From positions 1 to 5,607 of the forward strand of contig JAHDBX010000141.1 of NCBI GenBank assembly GCA_020630145.1: a DNA stretch of 5,607 nucleotides. The letters are read 5' to 3'. Below the pieces are notes generated by a model. It saw nothing but the letters and a program-made list of their open reading frames with translations, did no database searches and was not told the origin of the DNA. This stretch comes from Gammaproteobacteria bacterium (GTDB lineage: Bacteria; Pseudomonadota; Gammaproteobacteria; HTCC5015). This document shows, piece by piece, positions 1-5,328 of this stretch. Every line of letters begins with the position of its first letter. Within the stretch, counting starts at the first letter, position 1. The position numbers were made by a program, and so were the translations under genes.

Positions 1-96
1 CATGGTCTAGGCATCCAAAATGTACTCGGTATCGGTTTATGCGTCAACAGAAAATTGACGATTTTATGTAAAGAGTGGGTGGTTTTCTGCGGATGA

Positions 97-822
97 TTAT
101 TTAGCTGTTCTCGCTACTACCCATACATCAACTTGTTCTACTCCTTCATCCAGTAAAGTCTGTGCCACGCTATTAACCGTTGCACCTGTGGTCATTACAT
201 CATCAACGATGGCAACATGTTTGATGGGTAATAAACTTTGCGCGACGGCGAATGCATTTTTTAAATTGTGCTGGCGTTGTTTGGCGTTAAGGCCGGACTG
301 CTCATCGGTGGCCTTTATACGGATTAGGCTTTGGTCGTTATGGCTAATGGATAGTTGCTGGCTAAGAAGGCGGCTAATTTCTCTGGCTTGGTTGTAGCCG
401 CGTTGTTGTAGGCGCTTGTTGTGCAAGGGCACGGGTAATATCAGTTGCGGTAGGGCTTGATGTTGGTAGTGCTGCTGGATGTTTTTTAATAGCAAGTCAG
501 CAAAGAAAGCGGCGTTATGGAGTATGTTATTAAATTTAGTATCTTGAATCATACTACGAATAGGTTCGGCATAAATTAAGGGGCTAATAACTCGCTTGTA
601 TTGTGGCGGGTGTTTTTGGCACTCGCCACAGGCACTCTTGCTTGGTGTGCTTAAGGGCAGGCTGCAGCGTGGGCAGTATATGTGTAAAAGGGGTAAAAAA
701 CCTTGGGCGGTTGCGCTAAGAAAACGGTTATTAGCGTGTTTTGTTATAGCTTGATCGGTGATGACGCAGCGGGGTGGAAATAGAAAATCGATGGCTAGTT
801 GGTAAATATACTTGTAAACCAT
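97..822 (-). CDS. comF: ComF/GntX family phosphoribosyltransferase-like protein
   Basis: The 241-residue product has the ComF family layout: an N-terminal cysteine-rich zinc segment followed by a type I phosphoribosyltransferase (PRT) fold. Seen directly: CPRC at 50-53, CGEC at 66-69, the family block RGYNQA at about 141-146, and a PRPP-loop-like VDDVMTTGAT at 206-215 with the Asp207-Asp208 pair. Family members (ComFC, GntX/YhgH) are cytoplasmic and linked to DNA uptake or processing of imported DNA in competent bacteria; the exact reaction is not settled, so a role in competence here is inference. The N-terminal knuckle is degenerate: Cys19 stands alone where relatives usually have CxxC pairs. 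The start at 822 is supported by AAGGA (complement of 829-833) six bases upstream. It is divergent from bioB, a common gammaproteobacterial arrangement, and its start lies inside the BirA operator. Stop is TAA. Confidence 0.92.
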   Translation of the reverse strand: MVYKYIYQLAIDFLFPPRCVITDQAITKHANNRFLSATAQGFLPLLHIYCPRCSLPLSTPSKSACGECQKHPPQYKRVISPLIYAEPIRSMIQDTKFNNILHNAAFFADLLLKNIQQHYQHQALPQLILPVPLHNKRLQQRGYNQAREISRLLSQQLSISHNDQSLIRIKATDEQSGLNAKQRQHNLKNAFAVAQSLLPIKHVAIVDDVMTTGATVNSVAQTLLDEGVEQVDVWVVARTAK

Positions 823-827
823 AAAAA
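799..827 (+). promoter_or_regulatory. candidate bioB-bioF promoter overlapping the BirA operator
   Basis: TTGGTA (799-804, 4 of 6 to the sigma70 -35 consensus) and TAAAAA (822-827, 4 of 6 to the -10) are 17 bases apart. Transcription would begin near 834, inside the operator, much as BirA overlaps the -10 region in E. coli. Both boxes are weak. An alternative is AGGACA (853-858) with TATTAT (877-882) at 18 bases, but that would start transcription within or at the edge of the bioB ribosome binding site. This is a suggestion only. Confidence 0.25.
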
Positions 828-844
828 ATCCTTTTAGTTAACAG
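812..844. promoter_or_regulatory. BirA (biotin repressor) operator
   Basis: The left arm TTGTAAACC (812-820) matches exactly the left half of the known proteobacterial BirA operator, which is TTGTAAACC, 14-16 bases, then GGTTTACAA. After a 15-base spacer the right arm is AGTTAACAG (836-844), which keeps 6 of 9 consensus bases, or 7 if the T/A-ambiguous position is allowed. The site lies between divergent comF and bioB, as expected for repression of the biotin operon by BirA bound to biotinyl-AMP. It covers the comF start codon (820-822) and the comF ribosome binding site, so BirA could influence both genes; that part is inference. The weaker right arm suggests a lower-affinity site. Confidence 0.72.
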
Positions 845-899
845 TAAAATTAAGGACAATAGCACCCTAACATTTATATTATGCAAGAGAGAGTAAGCT

Positions 900-1943
900 A
901 TGTCATCAGCCGTTATTCGCCATGATTGGTCTTTACAAGAAATTAAAGATCTTTTTGCACTGCCTTTTAATGACCTGTTATTTAAGGCTCAAACGGTGCA
1001 TCGTGAATATTTTGATCCGAATTCAGTACAAATTAGTACTTTATTAAGTATTAAAACCGGCGCTTGCCCGGAAGACTGTTCATATTGCCCACAAAGCGCG
1101 CGTTACGAGACAGAGCTAGAGCGCGAAAAGTTAATGGCTTTAAATGAGGTCGTCGAGAATGCACGTATAGCCAAGCAAAACGGTTCATCACGCTTTTGTA
1201 TGGGCGCAGCATGGCGTAACCCGACAGATAAAAACCTTGATAGTGTTATTGAGATGATTAAGGCAGTTAAGGCTGAAGGTATGGAGAGCTGCGTAACACT
1301 CGGCATGCTAACGCCTGAACAAGCACGTAAGCTAAAAGATGCGGGTCTGGATTACTACAACCATAATTTAGATACTTCTCCTGAGTTTTACGGTGAAGTT
1401 ATCACTACTCGTACTTACCAGGATCGTTTGGATACTTTGGCTAATGTCCGTGATGCGGGTTTGAATGTATGCTGCGGTGGTATTGTAGGTATGGGTGAAA
1501 AACCGGCTGATCGTGCAGGTTTGATCATGCAGTTGGCGAATTTGCCTAAGCATCCCGAGTCGGTGCCGATCAATATGTTAGTGCAGGTTGAAGGTACGCC
1601 TTTGCATGGCGAAGCAGAATTGGACCCATTGGAATTTATTCGTACTTTGGCGGTTGCTCGTATTGTGATGCCTGAGTCTTTTGTGCGTTTGTCGGCAGGT
1701 CGTACGGATATGAGTGATGAAATGCAGGCGATGTGCTTTTTTGCGGGCGCTAACTCAATATTTTATGGCGAGAAGCTACTAACCACCGATAACCCTGAAG
1801 CCAACCGAGATCGCGAATTATTTGACCGTTTGGGTATTTCTCCCTTGCAAATAACGGTTGATGCAGCACCAGATGAGCGTGAAACGTCACGGGAACTTGC
1901 AATGGGTAAAGTGAGTCCAATTCAAGCAAACCAAGTCGCTTAA
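900..1943 (+). CDS. bioB: Biotin synthase BioB
   Basis: BioB is a cytoplasmic radical SAM enzyme that inserts sulfur into dethiobiotin, the last step of biotin synthesis. The 347-residue length is almost that of E. coli BioB (346). The radical SAM motif CxxxCxxC is present as Cys56, Cys60 and Cys63 in [10 protein letters not shown] and would hold the 4Fe-4S cluster. The usual ligands of the second, 2Fe-2S cluster are all recognisable: Cys100, Cys131, Cys191 and Arg263 (matching E. coli Cys97, Cys128, Cys188 and Arg260). Conserved blocks YNHNLDTS (153-160), GGIVGMGE (193-200) and [16 protein letters not shown] (280-295) are intact. The purine-rich AGAGAGAG (886-893) sits six bases before the ATG. 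It is the first gene of a bioB-bioF unit behind a BirA operator, so it should be repressed when biotin is plentiful. The enzyme looks fully functional. Confidence 0.98.
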   Translation: MSSAVIRHDWSLQEIKDLFALPFNDLLFKAQTVHREYFDPNSVQISTLLSIKTGACPEDCSYCPQSARYETELEREKLMALNEVVENARIAKQNGSSRFCMGAAWRNPTDKNLDSVIEMIKAVKAEGMESCVTLGMLTPEQARKLKDAGLDYYNHNLDTSPEFYGEVITTRTYQDRLDTLANVRDAGLNVCCGGIVGMGEKPADRAGLIMQLANLPKHPESVPINMLVQVEGTPLHGEAELDPLEFIRTLAVARIVMPESFVRLSAGRTDMSDEMQAMCFFAGANSIFYGEKLLTTDNPEANRDRELFDRLGISPLQITVDAAPDERETSRELAMGKVSPIQANQVA

Positions 1944-1997
1944 TGGCTCGCGAAAAAGCGAATGTTGTACTAGACTTTATAGCCTATTTACGTATAC

Positions 1998-3005
1998 ATG
2001 GCTGAGTCAAAAAGCGCTTTTGAGGCGGGTTTAGCCAATGATTTGGCCAAGCGTAAAGCCCAGCACTTGTATCGAGCAAGGCGTGTGGTTGAGTCGGCTC
2101 AGCAAGTGGAAATGCGTATAGATGGCCATGATTTGCTGGCATTTTGTAGTAATAACTACTTGGGCTTGGCAAACCATGACAAGCTGCGTAAAGCCGCTGT
2201 AGCGGGTATAGATAAATGGGGTGTCGGCAGTGGGGCTGCCCATTTAGTGAATGGACACAGCAGTGCACATCATCTTCTAGAGGAAGAACTAGCCAGTTTT
2301 ACCGGATATGAACGTGCATTGCTGTTTTCCACTGGTTATATGGCCAATTTAGCGGTAGCCACCGCTTTACTTGCGCGCGGTGATACCTTCCTGCAAGATA
2401 AGCTCAATCATGCTTCTTTAATTGATGCCGGCCAGCTTTGTGCTGCGCAGTTTTCACGTTATCTACATGTTGATATGGGTTCGCTTGAGGCTAAGTTAAG
2501 TCAATCTCAAGCGGATAAGACTTGCTTAGTCATGAGCGATAGCGTGTTCAGTATGGACGGGAATATTGCCCCTTTACCCGCTATGGCTGACTTATGCCTG
2601 CAACATCAGGCGCAGTTGGCTATAGATGATGCGCACGGCTTTGGTGTATTAGGCTTAACAGGTAGTGGTAGTCGTGAGCATTTTGCTTTAACGACAAGAG
2701 ATATACCTATTATGATGGGTACACTGGGTAAGGCGGCAGGTGTGTCTGGTGCTTTTATTGCATCTTCGCATGAGATTATTGAGACTATTATTCAAAAGGC
2801 CCGCAGTTATATTTATACCACGGCATCACCACCCGCTATTGCTGAGGCTGCTCGTGTTTCTTTGCAGCTTATACAGCAGGAGTCGTGGCGTCGTGAAAAG
2901 TTACAAAGGAATATTGCCTTATTAAAAGCTGCAGCTCGCGAAAATGGTTGGCAACTGATGGTATCAGATACCGCTATTCAGCCCTTATTAATCGGTGACG
3001 ACTAG
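1998..3005 (+). CDS. bioF: 8-amino-7-oxononanoate synthase BioF, cut short by an in-frame amber codon
   Basis: BioF is a PLP-dependent alpha-oxoamine synthase that condenses a pimeloyl thioester with L-alanine to give KAPA, in the cytoplasm. All N-terminal and core elements are present: NNYLGLA (52-58), GSGAAHLVNGH (77-87), His138 in LNHASL (PLP stacking), FSMDG (184-188), Asp210 and His213 in DDAHG, and the Schiff-base Lys245 in GTLGKAAG. The open frame stops after 335 residues at TAG (3003-3005), whereas the family is about 385-395 long. The same frame continues as a clear BioF C-terminus to 3176, for 392 codons in all. The product as written lacks the C-terminal part that carries the substrate-carboxylate arginine, so it is probably inactive unless the stop is read through. 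The start at 1998 has no visible Shine-Dalgarno sequence but fits the family N-terminus, and an in-frame TAG at 1980-1982 rules out an upstream start. It lies 54 bases after bioB and is probably cotranscribed. Confidence 0.93.
   Translation: MAESKSAFEAGLANDLAKRKAQHLYRARRVVESAQQVEMRIDGHDLLAFCSNNYLGLANHDKLRKAAVAGIDKWGVGSGAAHLVNGHSSAHHLLEEELASFTGYERALLFSTGYMANLAVATALLARGDTFLQDKLNHASLIDAGQLCAAQFSRYLHVDMGSLEAKLSQSQADKTCLVMSDSVFSMDGNIAPLPAMADLCLQHQAQLAIDDAHGFGVLGLTGSGSREHFALTTRDIPIMMGTLGKAAGVSGAFIASSHEIIETIIQKARSYIYTTASPPAIAEAARVSLQLIQQESWRREKLQRNIALLKAAARENGWQLMVSDTAIQPLLIGDD
3003..3005 (+). other. In-frame amber (TAG) codon inside bioF
   Basis: The codons read ...ATC GGT GAC GAC TAG AAA GCG ATA..., giving IGDD-stop-KAI. 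In E. coli BioF the matching stretch is GDNSRAL, so the stop replaces one residue of an unbroken alignment with no frame change. One base change from CAG, GAG, AAG or TCG would create it. TAG also ends bioF itself (3174-3176) and the DUF924 gene (complement of 4706-4708), so the codon seems to be an ordinary stop in this genome. Confidence 0.9.
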
Positions 3006-3176
3006 AAAGCGATAACGATAAGTCAGCAGCTATATGAAAGAGGTTTACTCGTGCCGGCGATTAGACCGCCTACCGTGCCTAAAGGTACGGCTCGTCTCCG
3101 AATTACCTTGTCTAGCGAACACCAGGAAAAACACATCAGTCAGTTAGTCGGCGCTTTAATGTCGTTGGTCAAATAG
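3006..3176 (+). pseudogene. bioF: BioF C-terminal segment, in frame after the amber codon
   Basis: These 56 codons continue the bioF frame directly after the stop and end at TAG 3174-3176. The translation carries the hallmark AIRPPTVP (354-361, counting the stop as codon 336) and GTARLR (363-368) of BioF and related oxoamine synthases. By my alignment Arg368 matches E. coli Arg361, which binds the carboxylate of the amino-acid substrate. There is no further stop or frameshift and conservation is good, so the segment has not had time to decay or is still translated. No ATG lies in this frame. A GTG (3051-3053) exists but without a ribosome binding site, so independent translation is unlikely. 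Confidence 0.85.
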
Positions 3177-3208
3177 GGCTTAAATTTACTTCACAGCGGC
3201 ACTATCCT

Positions 3209-3220
3209 TATAGGCCTATA
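3209..3220. repeat. Perfect 12-bp palindrome upstream of the fecR-domain gene
   Basis: TATAGGCCTATA is its own reverse complement and lies 24 bases before the start codon at 3245, in the 68-base gap after bioF. It could be half-sites for a small dimeric regulator or chance. It is a poor terminator because the loop would have to be GGCC with only four A/T pairs. I found no convincing sigma70 promoter in this gap. Confidence 0.3.
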
Positions 3221-3244
3221 GAATAATAATAAGCTGGAAGAGAA

Positions 3245-4048
3245 ATGGTTAATACCTTAAATCGCCTGATTATCAATTCGCTTGCCCTCGTTCTTATTGG
3301 CGGCTTGGCATTTGTATATTACGATGTAACGCATAAACAAGATCTGGTTTTACTGGATAATCAATATTCTAAACAAGCTAGCCAAGCGGCAGAAATTGTT
3401 GAAGAGCCAGCGATTGAGCTTGTTCAGGCAGGCACGATTAAGTCTTTGCGTGGAAAGGTATCTATTAAGTCACCTACTGGTGAAGAGAAGTCATTATCAT
3501 CTGGGGACAGTGTTTCAGTAGGGGATTTAGTTAAAACGGGCAAGCAAACTAAGGCGCAGATAGAATTTTCTGATCAAAGTAAAATTACTTTATATGCAGA
3601 TACACAATTAAAAATTGTTGATTACAGTTTTATAAAAGATAAGCCGGGGAAAAACATTGCTCAGTTATTAAAAGGGCAACTTCGAGTGGTATCTGGCTTG
3701 GTAGGTAAACGTAGTGGTGATATTTATCAGATGCGTTCGCATGTCGCGACTATTGGTATACGGGGTACAGAATACTCCTTACGTTTTTGCTATAAAGATG
3801 AGTGCTTACTTAATGGCGGGTTTATCGCACCTGGTTTATATATGGGGGTAATCGACGGTGAAATTATTGCAAGTAGCGACTCTGGCGATGTGATTATTAA
3901 AAAGGGCGAGTTGTACCATCAGGTGCGTAAAGATCAGGCGGCGGAACAAATTACGGTGCCAAAAGGTTTATTGGAGGATGGTGACTTAATTGCAGCGGCA
4001 AGTAAGCAAACCGATAAGCGTGAATGGATCTTGGAAAAAGTCCAATAA
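3245..4048 (+). CDS. Membrane-anchored FecR-domain protein
   Basis: The 267-residue protein begins with a short positive segment and one hydrophobic helix (about 7-26) with no clear signal-peptidase site, so it is probably anchored in the inner membrane with the rest in the periplasm. Residues about 65-210 resemble the FecR domain: GTIKSLRGKVSI, a GDSVSVGDLVKTG turn, IEFSDQSKITLYADTQL, GQLRVVSG (144-151) and the signature VATIGIRGTEYSL (167-179). FecR domains are known from sigma-regulator pairs and from many periplasmic proteins of unknown role. No ECF sigma factor or TonB receptor is nearby, so an anti-sigma function is not supported. Cys182 and Cys187 in FCYKDEC could form a disulfide (inference). 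GGAAG (3236-3240) lies four bases before the ATG. It sits where bioH/bioC/bioD often follow bioF, and its relation to biotin is unknown. A strong terminator follows. Confidence 0.85.
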   Translation: MVNTLNRLIINSLALVLIGGLAFVYYDVTHKQDLVLLDNQYSKQASQAAEIVEEPAIELVQAGTIKSLRGKVSIKSPTGEEKSLSSGDSVSVGDLVKTGKQTKAQIEFSDQSKITLYADTQLKIVDYSFIKDKPGKNIAQLLKGQLRVVSGLVGKRSGDIYQMRSHVATIGIRGTEYSLRFCYKDECLLNGGFIAPGLYMGVIDGEIIASSDSGDVIIKKGELYHQVRKDQAAEQITVPKGLLEDGDLIAAASKQTDKREWILEKVQ

Positions 4049-4072
4049 AAAGCATTTATAGACCTTAGTTGT

Positions 4073-4097
4073 AAAAGGCGCATAAGCGCCTTTTTTT
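4073..4097 (+). terminator. Rho-independent terminator after the FecR-domain gene
   Basis: AAAAGGCGC (4073-4081), loop ATAA, and GCGCC plus seven T (4086-4097) form a stem of five G/C pairs extended by A-T pairs and followed by a U tract. It lies 24 bases after the stop codon and should end transcription from fecR or from a longer bioB-bioF-fecR transcript. Confidence 0.9.
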
Positions 4098-4144
4098 ATG
4101 TGAAAATAAGGCTACCAAAACAATGCAAAGTACGAGAAATTAGA

Positions 4145-4696
4145 ATGGCCAATATTCGTCAATATAAAGACTTTACCCCTAATATACATGATAGCGCTTA
4201 TATTGATGAAGCAGCTGTTGTTATTGGTGATGTAGAAATTGGTGAGAATAGTAGCGTATGGCCTTGCGTGGTAATACGTGGTGATATCCACCATATTAAA
4301 ATTGGTCACCACACAAATATTCAAGACGGTTCTGTGTTGCATGTTACGCATGCTAGTGAATTTACGCCTGAGGGGCATCCCTTAACGGTTGGCAACTATG
4401 TGATTATTGGGCATAACGTAACTTTACATGGCTGTACGGTTCATGATCATAGTTTAGTCGGCATGAATGCAGTCGTGCTTGATGGGGCAGTTGTGGAGTC
4501 GCGTGTCTATGTCGCAGCGGGCAGTGTGGTTGGGCCGGGTAAAGTGCTTGAAAGTGGCTACTTATATCGAGGTAACCCTATCCGCCAAGCACGTGAGCTG
4601 ACAGAAAAAGAGTTGGCTTTTCTCGACTATTCACCTATGCATTATGTGAAGCTGGGCGCTAACTTTGCTGCAGAGTACCAGCAAGAAGGTGACTAA
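4145..4696 (+). CDS. Gamma-carbonic anhydrase family protein (YrdA/CamH-like)
   Basis: This 183-residue left-handed beta-helix (hexapeptide repeat) protein closely resembles E. coli YrdA. Repeats run from about 24 to 145. The three zinc ligands of the Cam fold are present: His66 in SVLHVTH, and His90 and His95 in GHNVTLHG. IRGD (44-47, Arg45) and NIQDG (58-62, Gln60) are also conserved. Members form trimers with metal sites between subunits and act in the cytoplasm. Some hydrate CO2, but YrdA-type proteins often lack the Cam proton-shuttle glutamate, so activity is uncertain. The frame is open from an ATG at 4100, but that codon abuts the upstream terminator and would add 15 residues absent from the family. 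The ATG at 4145 has GAG (4134-4136) eight bases upstream and gives the family start. It is convergent with the DUF924 gene. Its promoter must lie in the 47 bases after the terminator or within the fecR end. Confidence 0.93.
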   Translation: MANIRQYKDFTPNIHDSAYIDEAAVVIGDVEIGENSSVWPCVVIRGDIHHIKIGHHTNIQDGSVLHVTHASEFTPEGHPLTVGNYVIIGHNVTLHGCTVHDHSLVGMNAVVLDGAVVESRVYVAAGSVVGPGKVLESGYLYRGNPIRQARELTEKELAFLDYSPMHYVKLGANFAAEYQQEGD

Positions 4697-4703
4697 ACAA
4701 TCT

Positions 4704-4724
4704 GGCTAAAAAGAAGAATTAGCC
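4704..4724. terminator. Possible weak hairpin between convergent genes
   Basis: GGCTAA (4704-4709) pairs with TTAGCC (4719-4724) around a nine-base A/G-rich loop, and CTCTTTA follows on the plus strand. The six-pair stem begins eight bases after the carbonic anhydrase stop and overlaps the last codons and stop of the opposing DUF924 gene. The T tract is poor on both sides, so termination here is a guess. Confidence 0.3.
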
Positions 4725-5239
4725 TCTTTAAGAAAGGCAATTTCTTCTTCTGTTGATTCACGGCCTAGAATTTTATTGCGATGTGGGTAGCGACCAAAGC
4801 GATCAATAATGGCCTTATGCTTAAGTTCATAGTCTAGATTTGTATCTATGTCGGTAAATAGCCCGACAGCAATTTCATGGATAGCCTTTGATTCACTGTG
4901 CATAAAAGGCATATAAACAAACATCTTTTCTTGATTGGTTAAGGCTTGGGTTGCACCGTTAGAAATCGCTTCTTGTGCTAATGTAATGGCTTGTGCATCT
5001 TGCGCAAATGATTCGGCTTTGCCACGAAATATATTACGAGAGAATTGGTCCAAAACTAAAATTTCAGCTAACCAGCCTCGCGGCTCTTCACGCCATTGGT
5101 AGCATTCGCCTTGTTTGGCGGCCGTATGAATATCTAAAAAACGCTCAGTAATTTTTTGATCGACTTCTGTATCTTTCATCCACCATTGTTCTGTAGTGAG
5201 TTCTTTGAACCAGAAATTAACAATTTTAGAATATTTCAT
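4706..5239 (-). CDS. DUF924 family protein
   Basis: The 177-residue soluble protein matches the DUF924 (PF06041) pattern from end to end: an opening ILxFWF-like IVNFWFKEL (6-14), GWLAEILVLDQFSRNIFRG (55-73), EKMFVYMPFMHSES (103-116) and the C-terminal IDRFGRYPHRNKILGREST (144-162). Family members are all-alpha, TPR-like proteins of unknown biochemical role, widespread in Proteobacteria and also found in eukaryotes; I assign no function. Length is typical and nothing is missing. The start at 5239 gives the usual short N-terminus, and a GTGAG lies nine bases upstream. The stop is TAG, which argues that amber is a normal stop in this genome. The gene is convergent with the carbonic anhydrase gene (nine bases between stops) and divergent from the acidic protein gene at the right edge. 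Confidence 0.93.
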   Translation of the reverse strand: MKYSKIVNFWFKELTTEQWWMKDTEVDQKITERFLDIHTAAKQGECYQWREEPRGWLAEILVLDQFSRNIFRGKAESFAQDAQAITLAQEAISNGATQALTNQEKMFVYMPFMHSESKAIHEIAVGLFTDIDTNLDYELKHKAIIDRFGRYPHRNKILGRESTEEEIAFLKEANSSF

Positions 5240-5242
5240 ATT

Positions 5243-5327
5243 GGATAACTCACATTTGATTAGCAGTAATTAAGTGTTAATTATATTAGAATAGCGCCTT
5301 TATCATAAAACTAATTTTAGGTTATCC
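5243..5327. repeat. Inverted GTTATCC heptamer pair flanking a divergent intergenic region
   Basis: GGATAAC (5243-5249) and its reverse complement GTTATCC (5321-5327) lie just before the two opposing start codons. Read in the direction of each gene, the DUF924 start reads GAGTTATCCAATATG and the right-edge gene reads AGGTTATCCGATG. Each overlaps or follows the ribosome binding site. It could be a paired regulator site, a shared translation-start context, or chance. Confidence 0.35.
5280..5308 (-). promoter_or_regulatory. Candidate promoter for the DUF924 gene
   Basis: On the minus strand a perfect TATAAT (-10) occupies 5280-5285, with TTATGA (5303-5308) 17 bases upstream as a weak -35 (3 of 6). 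Transcription would begin near 5273, leaving about 34 bases of leader before the start at 5239. Confidence 0.4.
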
Positions 5328-5328
5328 G

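Noticed and set aside
1..96. Possible C-terminal tail of a plus-strand gene, and a small hairpin CGTCAA/TTGACG (42-60) followed by ATTTTA
   Set aside because: Two plus-strand frames are open from the edge (ending at 71 and 96) and a third ends at 10, none with a recognisable family motif. The hairpin has only six pairs and a poor T tract. No gene or terminator can be assigned with confidence.
188..397. Open frame on the plus strand opposite comF
   Set aside because: It lies wholly inside the well-supported comF gene on the other strand and has a low-complexity product without family features.
1984..2268. Minus-strand open frames overlapping the start of bioF
   Set aside because: They shadow the conserved bioF coding sequence, their products have no recognisable domain, and no ribosome binding site precedes them.
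3003..3005. Pyrrolysine or other recoding of UAG as the general explanation for the bioF stop
   Set aside because: TAG ends the DUF924 gene at its normal family length and ends bioF at its normal length, and BioF is not a known pyrrolysine protein. Genome-wide recoding is therefore not supported from this window, though local suppression is still possible.
3177..3244. A sigma70 promoter for the FecR-domain gene (TTCACA at 3190-3195 with TAGAAT at 3219-3224)
   Set aside because: The boxes are 23 bases apart, too far for a standard promoter, and no better pair was found.
4100..4144. Upstream ATG extending the carbonic anhydrase by 15 residues
   Set aside because: The codon lies directly on the U tract of the fecR terminator, has no ribosome binding site, and adds residues not found at the family's N-terminus. 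ATG 4145 is better.
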